Positions 10,655 to 21,654 are shown, counted from the first letter of the stretch. The stretch: 64,000 bases of DNA from Ariolimax columbianus (GCA_036924085.1 JAVGWX010000004.1:10511416-10575415); one strand, 5' to 3'. Made by a program: numbers and translations. The notes: generated by a model not told the origin, from the sequence alone.

Positions 10655-10850
10655 TAAGTGCGTACACAGCGGTTAGAGCGCTTGCCTCTTATAGCAAAGA
10701 GCCCAGTTAGCGTCCCGTCGGTTCTGTCTGCTCATTTCAGTAAATGAGTACCAGAATTTCAGTTAGGAAAGGCGAGGCAGCGATGAAAAGATCCCGTGAC
10801 GTCACCGGAAATAAAAGATGTGACACCGTGAAATCAAGCTAACAACACTT
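10655..10850 (+). mobile_element. tRNA-derived SINE-like element
   Basis: GCGGTTAGAGCGCTTGCC fits an A box and a degenerate GTTAGCGTCCCG stands at B-box distance. The following GTAAATGAGTACCAGAATT and AAAGGCGAGGCAGCGATG resemble bodies of invertebrate SINEs. There is no second copy in the window to confirm boundaries. Confidence 0.5.
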
Positions 10851-11212
10851 CATCCAACACAGCAGCTTACTGTCTTCACCTTCATATGACCTTCAGGTAA
10901 TAATATTAATCATGTTTGTAATAATTATCTGTTATCCTCTTTCTCATTAACCATGTTGACCTGAAAACCGAGTCTCCGCACGACATACAAAGTAATGCTG
11001 TTTGCGTTGAATCGTTCATTTTTTTGTGGAATGCTGTTTTTGTTTGGACCATTTCTGGATTTCATCTTCCCCGTGTGCTATTTATACGCGACTTTATTTC
11101 ACAAGAAATATTCAAAGACTTGTTTTAAATGTATTCCATTTACCTTGATGCTGTCTTAGGTCAATTCTACTTCTTGTAGATGTAAATTACTGATGTGCCT
11201 TCATTTAACTTC
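10851..11212. other. unassigned spacer
   Basis: AT-rich, no array or coding potential recognised. Confidence 0.5.
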
Positions 11213-11318
11213 TAATATACTTGTTTAGAAGGCTCTGCTGAGTTAGTATTCAACCAGTTTCTTCTACTCAACTTGATCTAAAATAACTGTGTGCATCCAA
11301 TCTATTCAGCTCTCTTTT
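11213..11318 (-). mobile_element. CR1-like LINE 3'-end fragment
   Basis: TTGTTTAGAAGGCTCTGC, CAACCAGTTTCTTCTACTC and GTGCATCCAATCTATTC match the 3' part of the CR1-like relic at 1240-1360 and the copy near 14280 in order and orientation. Confidence 0.75.
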
Positions 11319-11894
11319 GTGTTCGTTGTGACAAGTTGAGGCATATTGCAATGTTTAACACAATATACAGCTAAGGTAAAAGTGCAAACTGGGGAAAAAT
11401 AAAATACATGGCAATAAACAGAGGAAACTATAGAAATTGACAACCAGAAAGACAAGTGTTATCAAATACAGCAACAAGTTTGTGCGGGATGATTTTAATC
11501 AGCTCTCTCAGTCAAATCAAAACATAATAAGATCAGCCAAAGATATGCTAATACTATTTAAAATATGGACTTACCACGCACAATCTCTGATGCAGGCTGG
11601 ATGTCTAACTTTTGGTACGTGAAATTATTCATATAACAGTGACAGTATTTTGAAAAAAATAGAGTGAAGCTTTTGCTTGAACAACAAATACAGCGCTATA
11701 CAGAATTCAGGTAACAGTTTGAAGAATATGTCATGTATTAAAAGTACAGACGAACTCTAACAATAAGAATGAAGGATACAGATCAGAAATTGAGGCTAGA
11801 ACATACCAAGCATGGCCATCTAAACTACAGATGGCCATGTACCAAGTGTTAGGAAGTATTTGGGACAATAAATAGCATTCTTAGGCACACCTTT
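11319..11894. other. unassigned spacer containing a perfect hairpin
   Basis: AT-rich. A perfect 11-bp inverted repeat at 11811-11839 (listed separately) and an A run at 11900-11913 are the only structures. A 61-codon open frame at 11437-11622 has no recognised domain. Confidence 0.5.
11811..11839. repeat. perfect 11-bp hairpin flanked by 7-bp direct repeats
   Basis: CATGGCCATCT and AGATGGCCATG pair perfectly around the loop AAACTAC. TACCAAG stands immediately before and immediately after the hairpin. Confidence 0.9.
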
Positions 11895-12250
11895 TGGTCC
11901 AAAAAAAAAAAAAAGTTTGCAAAGGATTCCTCCAGTTGTTATATTTGCGGTAGATGATCAATTGCTTCCTCATTTACAGAAGCGGGTCTATTAAGGACCT
12001 TAGGAAAATGTTCGACCCATCTTACCAGTAGCTTATTTTTCTTATTGATTGCAGAATTTCCATCTTCACTTAGGAGCGGGACCAAATTTGATCTATACGG
12101 ACCGTAGACAGCTTGTAGAGCACTGCTCAGATTCCTCATATCATGTCAGCAAAAGTCTGAATCTCACCATCCTTCCAACTGAACCACGTATCTGCATACC
12201 ATGGAGCTGTCGCTGTGCAGTCGATCTAGCTCTTATGAAGTCAAACATGT
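11895..12250 (-). pseudogene. RTE-like LINE fragment, region before the RT domain
   Basis: The minus frame from 12139 reads MRNLSSALQAVYGPYRSNLV, PLLSEDGNSAINKKNKLLVR, WVEHFPKVLNRPA and IDHLPQI. This is the conserved linker between endonuclease and RT of RTE-type elements ('F..ALKAVYGP...L.S.DG......K..IL.RW.EHF..LLNRP'). Upstream, in shifted frames, RQLHGMQ and GEIQTFAD continue the match to about 12250. A 2-base deletion and a stop separate these blocks. The RT domain that should follow is missing, replaced by an A-rich run. Confidence 0.8.
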
Positions 12251-12417
12251 AGATGCGAAAGATGGACAATTCATAAAACGGAAACATAAAAGGCAATGAA
12301 GAAAGCAGAGTGATTTTTTAAAAGAAATAGTGATATAAATGATACGGTCAGTTGAAGTAGCAAGGGGATAGTGGGAGCATCAATATCTACAGGAAGTGAT
12401 TGTATTTAGAGCAGTGT
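12251..12417. other. unassigned spacer
   Basis: Short AT-rich stretch between a LINE fragment and an array; nothing recognised. Confidence 0.5.
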
Positions 12418-12955
12418 GGCTTAAGTTGGTCACCAGAGTGAGACATAGAGCCTTGTGTTAATCACAAGGGTGAAACATGGTGGCTTGTGCTAATCACAAG
12501 GGTGATTCATGGTGGTTTGTGCTAATCACAAGGGTGATTCATGGTGGCTTGTGCTAATCACAAGGGTGATTCATGGTGGCTTGTGCTAATCACAAGGGTG
12601 ATTCATGGTGGCTTGTGCTAATCACAAGGATGATACATGGTGGATTGTGCTAATCACAAGGGTGATTCATGGTGGCTTGTGCTAATCACAAGAGTGATTC
12701 ATGGTGGATTGTGCTAATCACAAGAGTGATTCATGGTGGATTGTGCTAATCATCACAATGATATTTGGTGGCTTATGCTGACCACCACGGTTTGATAACA
12801 TGGTATCCTCTGCCAGTCGCTAGGATCATAGATTGTGAATTATGCACGTTTCCAGTGTGAGACATGGTGACTTATGCTTGTCACCAGGGTGATAAATTTG
12901 GGTTTATGTTCGACACTACGGGGACACATGAGGGCTTATGCTAGTCACCACACCT
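12418..12955. repeat. 32-bp minisatellite with degenerate flanks
   Basis: Unit contains GTGCTAATCACAAGGGTGAT followed by TCATGGTGGCTT, period 32. The best copies lie at about 12455-12750; decayed copies extend to 12955 (GACTTATGCTTGTCACCAGG). Confidence 0.93.
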
Positions 12956-12957
12956 CC

Positions 12958-13138
12958 AACAAGAAGAAAAAGAAAAAGAAAAAAAGAAGAAAGAGAAGAA
13001 GAAGAAAAAGAAGAGGAAGAAGAAAAAGAAGGAAAAGGAAAAAAAGAGGACAAGAAGAACAACAATAAGAAGAAAAGAAGAAGAAGAAGAAGAAAAATAA
13101 GAAGAAGAAAAAGAAGAAGAGGAAAAAGAAGTAGAGAA
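12958..13138. repeat. polypurine (AAG)n tract
   Basis: About 180 bp of A and G on the plus strand, mainly AAG/GAA with AGGA interruptions. The strong open frames here are low-complexity artefacts. Confidence 0.97.
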
Positions 13139-13299
13139 ACATAATTATTTGGTGTCATTATTGTTTCAATCCTCTGACAGTTGTTTCTTTTTTTTCAACA
13201 TATGTACATTGTCCTCTAGCAGCCATTATCAGTTCTCATATTTACAGGAATATTGGAAAACAATAACCAACATCCTTCATTAGCCGAGTCGTCAGTTAG

Positions 13300-13935
13300 A
13301 CTCCAACATAGTCTGTGATCTCTATTGGCAGACGTGTCGCGTCCATCATAGTCTGTGATCTCTACTGGCAGACGTGTCGCGTCCATCATAGTCTGTGATC
13401 TCTACTGGCAGACGTGTCGCGTCCATCATAGTCTGTGATCTCTACTGGCAGACGTGTCGCGTCCATCATAGTCTGTGATCTCTACTGGCAGACTCGTCCA
13501 TCATAGTCTGTGATCTCTACTGGCAGACTCGTCCATCAAAGTCTGTGATCTCTACTGGCAGACACGTTCATCATAGTCTGTGATCTCTACTGGCAGACAC
13601 GCCTCGTCCACCATAGTCTGTGATCTCTACTGGCAGACTCGTCCATCATAGTCTGTGATCTCTACTGGCAGACACGTCCATCATAGTCTGTGATCTTTAC
13701 TGGCAGACACGTCTCGTCCACCATAGTCTGTGATCTCTACTGGCAGACTCGTCCATCATAGTCTGTGATCTCTACTGGCAGACTCGTCCATCATAGTCTG
13801 TGATCTCTACTGGCAGACACGTCCATCATAGTCTGTGATCTTTACTGGCAGACACGTCTCGTCCACCATAGTCTGTGATCTCTACTGGCAGACTCGTCCA
13901 TCATAGTCTGTGATCTCTACTGCCAGACATGTCTG
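13300..13935. repeat. minisatellite with mixed 34-, 40- and 46-bp units
   Basis: Core ATAGTCTGTGATCTCTACTG then GCAGAC is constant; units differ in the spacer (GTGTCGCGTCCATC, TCGTCCATC, ACGTCTCGTCCACC). About 17 copies. Spacer variants recur in blocks near 13590 and 13710-13870, suggesting multi-unit duplications. Confidence 0.95.
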
Positions 13936-14065
13936 TTTGTTTGAATGCCAATATCTGTCTCATTTTTGTGTAAACAACTTTGGTCATCGACATTTCTTTC
14001 TTGATTTTATATTTCACATCTTCCATCCTGAGTTGTTTTTATCGTAATTAGAATTATGAAAATGG
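13936..14065. other. short spacer
   Basis: Nothing recognised between the array and a LINE fragment. Confidence 0.5.
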
Positions 14066-14215
14066 AAAGAAGTTGAGTCCATACAAAATACGAATCTTCA
14101 TCTCCAATATGAAGTCCGTTCTAATGTATGGCTCTGTGTTGTGGGGAACAGCGACAACAAGCACAGTGTAACGTTCAAGCTTTCATCAATGGATGTTTGC
14201 TCCTAAAAAAACGGG
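14066..14215 (+). pseudogene. RTE-like LINE RT thumb fragment
   Basis: Plus-strand frame IRIFISNMKSVLMYGSVLWG then, after a stop and one-base shift, NVQAFINGCL. This matches the 'KIRIFNSNVKSVLLYG.E.W....K.IQ.FIN.CLR' block of RTE-type elements; the same block on the minus strand occurs near 29690 (VRIFNVSVKSVLLYEAETW). Only about 50 residues remain and both ends are cut. Confidence 0.75.
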
Positions 14216-14237
14216 GCATTAAAATGGTTTGATGTGG

Positions 14238-14450
14238 TAACTACAGTCGAACTTAATTAAACTTAACATTTTTTAATACTGGTTTAGAAGACTACAGAGT
14301 CTGTATACAACCAGTTTCTTTTACTCCATTTGATCTAAAAATAACTATATGCATCCAATCTATTATTGAAGGCATTAATTGACCTTGCCGCCACTATTTC
14401 CTGTAGCAATGCATTCTGAGCATTCACGAATTGTCGGATAAAACTGTGCA
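14238..14450 (-). mobile_element. CR1-like LINE 3'-end fragment
   Basis: Third copy of the CR1-like 3' end: TACTGGTTTAGAAGACT, ACAACCAGTTTCTTTTACTC, GCATCCAATCTATTATTGAA and GCAATGCATTC match 1280-1420 in order. The end toward lower coordinates (TTAATTAAACTTAAC) corresponds to TTAAATTAACTAAGCTTAAC at 1241, which may be the element's simple 3' tail. Confidence 0.8.
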
Positions 14451-14811
14451 TATGTCAGTGGAACGACGTTATAAGAAGGCGCAGGTGTTGAATAGGACAC
14501 ACATAACGGGTAACAGTTGACAGCAGTGCAAGACAGTCTCTATTTCGGAATCCCCGAAGACAAGAGAAGTAGAGAAAAACGTAACACTCATGGAGAAGAG
14601 AACTTGCAAGAAACATGAAATCAACAGCGAAGGCGAGAAATGATCGGGAAAGCGTGGGACAGGACAGTAGGGCTTGACATGTATTTGTTGGTCAGCTGTC
14701 TTCCACTGGCAATTGGCATTTTTGGAAATGACATTAGTTCCTGCAGTGGCAGTTTTCTCATAGTTGAGTATTTGTTTGCCTTCTCCATTCACACTTATTG
14801 TTCAGACATCA
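14451..14811. other. unassigned spacer
   Basis: A 107-codon minus open frame (14469-14792) shows no recognised domain or codon signal; treated as chance. Confidence 0.45.
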
Positions 14812-14998
14812 ATAATTTGTTCAGCTGTTTTCACCAATTTTTCAGACATAATAAATAATTTGTTCAGCTGTTTTCACCAATTTTTAGACATAATAAATAA
14901 TAAAAAGCTGTTTTTACCTAGGTGTTATTTATCAATAATTTGTTCAGCTATTTTCACAAATGTTTCAGACCTAATTTGTTCAGCTGTTGTCACCAACA
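14812..14998. repeat. degenerate 35-45-bp tandem repeat, about 5 copies
   Basis: AATTTGTTCAGCTGTTTTCA and CAATTTTTCAGACATAATAA repeat with spacing changes and an internal deletion. Confidence 0.85.
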
Positions 14999-15142
14999 TA
15001 GACTGACGTCTAAATAAAAACTCACAAATTAAAAATATACGTTATGACGTATTAAGACACTTTTCATTGATGTGTGACGTAAACACGCGGAAAATGAACA
15101 CAATTGGAGAAGAGAATCGATGTTATTGGAATATGAATATAT

Positions 15143-15195
15143 AGATGTTGTTGTTGTTGTTGTAGTTGTAGTTGTTGTTGTTGTTGTTGTTGTTT
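15143..15195. repeat. (GTT)n microsatellite
   Basis: TTG trinucleotides with two TAG interruptions. It abuts the dispersed repeat R1 and would read as a (CAA)n 3' tail if R1 is a minus-strand retroposon. Confidence 0.9.
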
Positions 15196-15202
15196 TAAAT
15201 GT

Positions 15203-15420
15203 CCAAAATGAGTAGGGTATCCCTTTTGTGCGCCCTGACAAGGACGCTTAGTGACGGGTTGCAGTAGCTTTCCTCACATCCCGAGTGTGCTGATAAAAGT
15301 GGACGGGTGGTCCTCCAGGCGGTTGTGCTATGCTTAGCTTTATCTGCGTGTCGCTTACTACTACAGGGATCACGTCGATCCCTCATCTCATTAGCCTGGC
15401 TGCCATGAAAACAACCCATT
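15203..15420 (-). mobile_element. dispersed repeat R1, copy 1
   Basis: Shares GTAGCTTTCCT, ATCCCGAGTG, GCTGATAAA, GGTCCTCC and GGCGGTTGTG in order with 47060-47215. Both copies are preceded on the plus strand by TTG repeats. Minus translations contain related blocks ending RAHKR in both. The family is not recognised; a retroposon with a (CAA)n tail fits. Confidence 0.65.
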
Positions 15421-15697
15421 TCCATGGAGAGCTACGAGGAAGTTCAGGTGAGGGTCTTGGCCAGTATATTCTGTATATACCCTGACTAACATGTCTGATA
15501 TGTATGTTGTGCCTGACCAGACGTTAGTCTTGCTCCTTTGAATATGTAGAAGAATGTGACGAACCGCGTGGACAGAAAAGAACAACATTTAGGAAGTCTT
15601 GAATAAATTAGTGGCGCAACAAAATTTGATCAACGATATCAGAATGCGGCAATTAAGAAATTTGACTAGCATGAACATATCAAGAGATGGACAGAGA
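15421..15697. other. unassigned spacer
   Basis: No recognised content. Confidence 0.5.
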
Positions 15698-15907
15698 AGA
15701 AACTGTCAGGTTGCTGAATCAAGGGAAGAGACAGGTATCCAAGCCAGTCGACCTTCGACGTGGAGATAACTGTCAGGTTGCTGAATCAAGTGAAAGAGAC
15801 AGTCATTCAAGACAGTCGACCTTCGACGTGGAGATAGCTGTCGGGTTGCTGAATAAAGTGAAAGAGACAGTCATTCAAGACAGTCGACCTTCGACGTGGA
15901 GATAGCT
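15698..15907. repeat. about 67-bp tandem repeat, 3 copies
   Basis: CTGTCAGGTTGCTGAATCAA, GAGACAG and CAGTCGACCTTCGACGTGGA recur three times. The copies are open on the plus strand only because few stops fall in the unit. Confidence 0.95.
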
Positions 15908-16142
15908 CCTGCACTGAACTGTAACTAGCGGCAAACCTCCTATTCACTAAAACACAGCACGTGCACTTTGCCAGGTAGACGAATGTACAAACTCATCTCT
16001 GCCCCATGCCTCGGAGAACCACGCTAGACCAAGGTCTTGTTTGCAGGCCACCTCTCATGGGTGAACGGCCAGGTGTAGCCATCACGACGGCTCCTTACGT
16101 GTCTATCTATTGTCAGGTAAGCGTATCACGTGATCGGTCTAC
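15908..16142. other. unassigned spacer, relatively GC-rich
   Basis: Contains TGTCAGGTAAGC at 16110-16121, a good plus-strand donor consensus, but no supported exon to go with it. Confidence 0.4.
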
Positions 16143-16302
16143 CTGTACTTTCTTAGCAACGTTGTATCTGCGACGTCACTGAAGCAGGTGCGGCTCTTGG
16201 TGGCAATGTTGCGGATGCGGTCCGGTAGTGAGATTGGCTTCGCTCCATCGCCCGCTGAGTAGCTTGGAGCCACGCTATGTCCATTTCCGAAGGTTCCATA
16301 CC
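16143..16302 (-). other. candidate internal exon, host gene unknown
   Basis: On the minus strand CTGTTTACAG at 16303-16312 is a plausible acceptor and CAG/GTAGAC at 16143/16142 a plausible donor. The 160 bp between are open in one frame, beginning GYGTFGNGHSVAPSYSAGDG and continuing to RTCFSDVADTTLLRK. The stretch is more GC-rich than its surroundings. The open frame extends upstream to 16390. No family is recognised and no neighbouring exon was found, so this is only a candidate. Confidence 0.2.
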
Positions 16303-16837
16303 CTGTAAACAGATATGCCATGTCTAGAATTACCACGCTGTTGATTGTGGGAGTTCTCGCATCGCTGTTTTTCATGTGTTGTATGATCAAAGTGATTAAA
16401 GCCGAACCACGCCCGCTTGTTATTCTTCGTGCAATCTATCGATGAATTTTGTGAGAGTTCATAATTCCTTGACCTTCGTAGATGTACGATGTTACGTTTT
16501 TGACGGGATCAGTTACAAGCCGCATATGCTCGTCGGGGCAGATAGTGTTCAACATGTACTAGCTATTTAGTATATTTAGTTTTATACCAACCGCAACTTG
16601 GGTCACCTTCCCGAGCAGGGAAAGTTCGCGTCAAATTCGTAAGGATGGGAAGTTAAGCCAGGTATCAGGTCGGTTTATGTGTGTTTTATTAGTACATCCC
16701 TCTAGACCTATCTACGAGTACTTATAATCAATATATAAATTAATCAAAATGCTAGTCAACCCATGAAGTATAGCCTCGGTGACGTGTATTGTCTCTCACT
16801 ACTGAACAATTGCTGTTTGTTCCAATAAGTAGATTCC
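16303..16837. other. unassigned spacer
   Basis: No array, terminal repeat or coding match recognised. Confidence 0.45.
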
Positions 16838-16860
16838 CTCCCCCCCCCCCCCCCCCCCCC
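16838..16860. repeat. (C)n homopolymer
   Basis: CCCTCCCCCC then an uninterrupted C run to 16860. Confidence 0.95.
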
Positions 16861-17655
16861 TAAACATAGTTATGAAACACAGTTTTCAAATCCTCACCTG
16901 CAACCTGTAATGGCTAAACGAAACCTTGTCTTGTTCTCTTTCCGTGCAGGATCGTATTTGCAAGACCATTTGATCTCGATATGTGACCGTACCAAGCGAG
17001 TTTCCTTCTTTTGACAGTTGCCAAGATGGCTTCAAAGGCCCTATTGATGTTGTAAATCTAACTCGTATTTCGTCATTTGTAACTCGATCTGTGTACGTGA
17101 CATACAGACGTGACGTCTTCGAACTATCTTAAACTGGCGCCCATTACGATTCCCAATGTACATGGTACGACAATGGACATAAGATCCACATTGGTGCAGA
17201 GTCCGAGCAAGCTTGTTTCACATTGATGGCTCTGGCTTTATTATTGTCAGTCGCCATACCCCAAATATTCTATTAACTGAGATTATCAGCTCTGGAACTG
17301 CTGCAGGTACATTGGTAAATTAAATCTCTCCCTATCATACAGTGATATCCTCCCCACAGTTGGTATGCTGATAATAATATCCAAAGATAATACGAGTTGC
17401 TAGAATAACAGTTACGTCAACCAGCGTACAAAATAGTGGTCGTTGGCTACTTCAAAGCGGAAGTCGTAGGGTGAACTCCTCTGGCGGCACACAAGATTGC
17501 AAGCTGAACTCATGGCTATCTTCGCCGTAATATGATGAACACTTTCTTCCTCATACCATTTTGAAAAATGTGGTCCGGACACTCCTCAAGCTTGGAAACT
17601 ACTACCTTGATTACGTGTGCTAGATAAAGATCTCTTCAAATGTGTTACCTGAGTT
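16861..17655. other. unassigned spacer
   Basis: About 800 bp without array or recognisable element; possibly decayed transposon DNA. Confidence 0.4.
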
Positions 17656-18352
17656 GAGGTAGATGGACCGTGGCTTATGATGGACAGTGGCTTATGATGG
17701 ACAGTGGCTTATGATGGACAGTGGCTTATGATGGATAGTGGCTTATGACGGACAGTGGCTTATGGTTGACAGTGGCTTATGACGGACACTGGCTTATGGT
17801 TGACATTGGCTTATGATGGACAGTGGCTTATGACGGACAGTGGCTTATGATGGACTGTGGCTTATGACGGACAGTGGCTTATGGTTGACAGTGGCTTATA
17901 ACGGACAGTGGCTTATGACCGACAGTGGCTTATGATGGACAGTGGCTTATGACGGACAGTGGCTTATGGTTGACAGTGGCTTATGACGGACAGTGGCTTA
18001 TGGTTGTCAGTGGCTTATGGTTGACAGTGGCTTATGACGGACAGGGGCTTATGGTTGACAGTGGCTTATGATGGACAGTGGCTTATGATGGATAGTGGCT
18101 TATGATGGACAGTGGCTTATGATGGACAGTGGCTTATGGTTGACAGTGACTTATGATGGACAGTGGCTTATGACGGACAGTGGCTTATGATGGACAGTGG
18201 CTTATGATGGACAGTGGCTTCTGATGGACAGTGGCTTATGATTGACAGTGGCTTATGATGGACAGTGGCTTATGGTTGACAGTGACTTATGATGGACAGT
18301 GGCTTATGATGGACAGTGTCCTATGCTGGACAGTGGCTTATGGTTGACAGTG
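17656..18352. repeat. 17-bp minisatellite, about 41 copies
   Basis: Unit GTGGCTTATGATGGACA plus frequent variants with GACGGACA or GGTTGACA at the second half. The variants are interspersed rather than sorted. Confidence 0.97.
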
Positions 18353-18694
18353 ATGATAATCCAATTAGGGCTAACATGAATCTGAAGACTGCCCGCCAAA
18401 ATACCAGGTCCATACCATTATGATGCTGCTAGACTAACGGAACACGTTTAACCAGACCGGTGGTGTGCTGGCTCTCCAACCTGTCACACGAAGCAGTTGT
18501 TGGGCTAGCTGAATAACTGTTTCGATGTAATTAAGAAACCAACAACAACCAAATGCAGTCGGATGAAGGATAGCACCATGAGTCTCCTTGCAGCCGGCTC
18601 AAAGTTAATGGATCAATCAAATCGAACTCTGGGAAATCAACAAGTAGACTTGACATAAACTTAAGGAGGATTATCAACATGGGTTAATGAAATC
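18353..18694. other. unassigned spacer
   Basis: No recognised content. Confidence 0.5.
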
Positions 18695-18930
18695 GATCAA
18701 AGGGGTTGAGGCAAAACACAGAGTACGATCAAAGGGGTTGAGGCAAAACACAGAGTACGATCAAAGGGGTTGAGACAAAACACATAGTACGATCAAAGGG
18801 GTTGAGGCAAAACACAGAGTACGATCAAAGGGGTTGAGGCAAAACACATAATACGATAAAAGAGGTTTAGACAAAAAACAGAGTACGATCAAAGGGGTTG
18901 AGGCAAAACACAGAGTACGATCAAAGCTGC
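18695..18930. repeat. 32-bp minisatellite, about 7 copies
   Basis: Unit GATCAAAGGGGTTGAGGCAA then AACACAGAGTAC. The copy near 18856 is diverged (GATAAAAGAGGTTTAGAC). Confidence 0.95.
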
Positions 18931-19056
18931 TAAGACAAGAAAGAATAGGATTAATGTGGCTAAGTCAAGAGAGAGTACGATTAATGCGTCTAAGACAAGA
19001 GAGAGTACGATTAATGCGGCTAAGACAAGAGAGAGTACGATTAATGCGGCTAAGAC
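18931..19056. repeat. 30-bp minisatellite, about 4 copies, related to its neighbour
   Basis: Unit GATTAATGCGGCTAAGACAA then GAGAGAGTAC. It aligns with the preceding 32-bp unit (GATCAA/GATTAA, GGTTGAG/GGCTAAG, GAGTAC), so the two arrays are divergent sub-families of one repeat. Confidence 0.93.
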
Positions 19057-20336
19057 GATCAAATGCCAAAAATCTCTTGACCAGCCAAAAATGATTTTTG
19101 GTGGCAATAAAAATAAACTGGATGGTACCACCTGGAGGACAGACCAGAAACAGAAGAAAAATGTGTAAGGTTGTCTGTTTTGTAATATTCCATATTCATT
19201 GACAGCTATGATGACCATGGTCTTCTGAGTTCTACAATAGAGGATGTTTCGAATTTATAAATGAATCAAGTCGGCAGCACAGACAGGCCGAGTGACAAGC
19301 ATGGCCTCTGATTGACGAACGTAATGATGTATTTACAGCGCATTTTATTTTTTTTTATTTTTAGTACGATCATAATTAAAGTAAACGTCAAACCAACGTT
19401 CCGCGACAGTACACACGCTGTCAGGTGTGGCAGCCATAGAAGGACAGTTATTTTTAACTCATTGACTTCGGTTGATTCTTGATTCTAGTAACCAACATCA
19501 TCACACAGAGGCCATTCCGGTATGTGCTCCAATCTCCGTCCAAGAGGTCAGCCAAGCGTGTCCCAGTCAGGTGTTCATCTCATGACGTCGGTATTTACAG
19601 GGAAGGTAAGCAGGTATTGTCGGACACAAAGGGTAGTATTAAACCGCCCACATCAAAAGACATTTACGAAACAGAACGTGTTTTGCGCTTCAATTTGCGT
19701 ACTGGCTCTTCTGACGATAATCACAGATCATGCATAACAACTAAGTAGAAGATACCCCATTACCATTTTAAAAGGTGGCTCTTTATAAACTGGTTAGTGG
19801 AATTCATCGCTTGTTTCCCAAAAATTCTCAATTGAGCGAACCGGATTTTCATGGCATAATTGTTAGCGATTGTACGCATGTTATCTCCTGTGCATTTTAT
19901 ATCCCTGTTTGGCTCTGAAGGTGAAAGTTCAGTTAAATATAGCATGCTTTATTTAACCAAAAAAATGTATTATAGAGTATAGGACCCATGTGGATACTGG
20001 AGAAAAAGGAACGCCCGAAGAAAGATTACAATGATTGTAATCTCCACAAACATAAAACACCCTTAAAGCAAACAATCTGATTGGTTAAACCACGTAGATA
20101 GTAATATCAAGTACCATATAAACAAACACTATTTTTAATCTGTGAGACAAAATGAAGAAAATAATATGTAAGACTAAAGTACGTGTTTTGAGAAAACGAT
20201 AAAGAACCGATAAGAGGATACTTATGTTTAGTAACGTGTATGTTTGTTCATGTTGTCGTTATATATCTCATGTGTGTAACATTGTATAACCTCAAAGCGA
20301 CGCTTAACTGGCAACATCAGTATAGTGAAATAAGAC
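19057..20336. other. unassigned spacer with one 89-codon open frame
   Basis: An open frame at 19479-19748 (plus), beginning MILVTNIITQRPFRYVLQSP, has no recognised domain. TTTACAGGGAAGGTAAG near 19598 resembles splice signals but encloses no exon. Remaining sequence is AT-rich. Confidence 0.35.
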
Positions 20337-20536
20337 GATTATACAAATGAAGGAAATCAAAGACCTGATGACGAGGCCATCAGACATGGTGGATCAAATG
20401 AGGGAACTGGGAGTGAGAACAATACCAGGAAGAGTACAAGAAACAGGGATGAAGGTCAAGGACAAGGATGGAACACTGGGGACAACTCTAGCTAAAGGAA
20501 ACATAAAGAATTGGCACATGGAACATAAAGAGCCTA
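20337..20536. other. purine-rich stretch before the 44-bp array
   Basis: An open frame beginning MKEIKDLMTRPSDMVDQMRE runs from 20347 into the array. Its lysine, glutamate and methionine-rich composition could be chance from purine bias; no family recognised. Confidence 0.3.
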
Positions 20537-20842
20537 TACACATAATAGAAATATCACACACAAATCATAGATACAGCACAAACACATAATAGAAATATCA
20601 CACACAAATCATAGATACAGCACAAACACATAATAGAAATATCACACACAAATCATAGATACAGCACAAACACATAATAGAAATATCACACACAAATCAT
20701 AGATACAGCACAAACACATAATAGAAATATCACACACAAATCATAGATACAGCACAAACACATAATAGAAATATCACACACAAATCATAGATACAGCACA
20801 AACACATAATAGAAATAGCACACACAAATCATAGTTATAGCA
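20537..20842. repeat. 44-bp minisatellite, about 7 copies
   Basis: Unit ACATAATAGAAATATCACAC then ACAAATCATAGATACAGCAC and AAAC; copies almost identical, last copy diverged. Confidence 0.97.
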
Positions 20843-20975
20843 CATAATAATATATAATAATAATTATGTTTTTAGGACACACAAAAGTAGTCTGCTACCC
20901 TACCCACATCCCTGAGACACTAACCAAAGAGTGTATAAAGAATGAGTTGTTCTGCTCATAGTAAAAACGTTCACT

Positions 20976-20976
20976 C

Positions 20977-21032
<56 letters not shown>
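20976..21032. repeat. (TC)n microsatellite
   Basis: CT dinucleotides with one TTCTC interruption. Confidence 0.95.
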
Positions 21033-21034
<2 letters not shown>

Positions 21035-21654
21035 GTTGCTAATTCAGACCAAGCCCTGGCAATAGACACACGTCGTGTTGTGACCTTAAATTGACCTGAC
21101 CTTGTTGAGATACTGAAATGGGATTCCAAACTACTTTCTCAGCCAAGTTTGGCTCTCCGAGAATTAAGGAGAATTAGTCTCCAGCCTCAATCTCCTTTGC
21201 TCTACAGGGATCTGTTACACATGTGTCGTTCACCACTTCCGTCATTAATGGTCTCCTATTCCCCTCCTTCAAGCTGTCTTATATTTTCTCTCTATGCCTC
21301 ACGTTGTCCCTCTTGTCTGCAATTCTGCTGCCAGTCGTCACCGTGTGTTCCAGCGAGCCTCATCTCATAACATGCCAGAAAAAGGAAGACGCCTTGTCAT
21401 GATTTCTGCCAAAAGCTGTTTTTGTGTATGTGTCTCCCGACGGGCCGCGTTAGATTTCTTTGCAGTTCATGGAATTTTCAATATTTCAGTTACCTCCAAC
21501 AATCCATGTGCTTGTCTGCTGATTGTCCATGACTCTCTGATGTATGCCAGCACTGGTTCCATGAAGTATCCAAGAAATATCTTTCTTAATTCCAGTGATG
21601 GGGCTTTCTTGTACAAGATTCCGCACAAACTCGGAAAGACATTGAGCATAATTG
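21033..21654. other. unassigned spacer
   Basis: A plus open frame begins at 21294 and runs into the following array. There is no recognised domain, and I treat it as non-coding. Confidence 0.4.

Noticed and set aside
12874..13158. Lysine/arginine-rich and phenylalanine/leucine-rich open frames
   Set aside because: They are translations of the (AAG)n tract in different frames; no complexity beyond the repeat.
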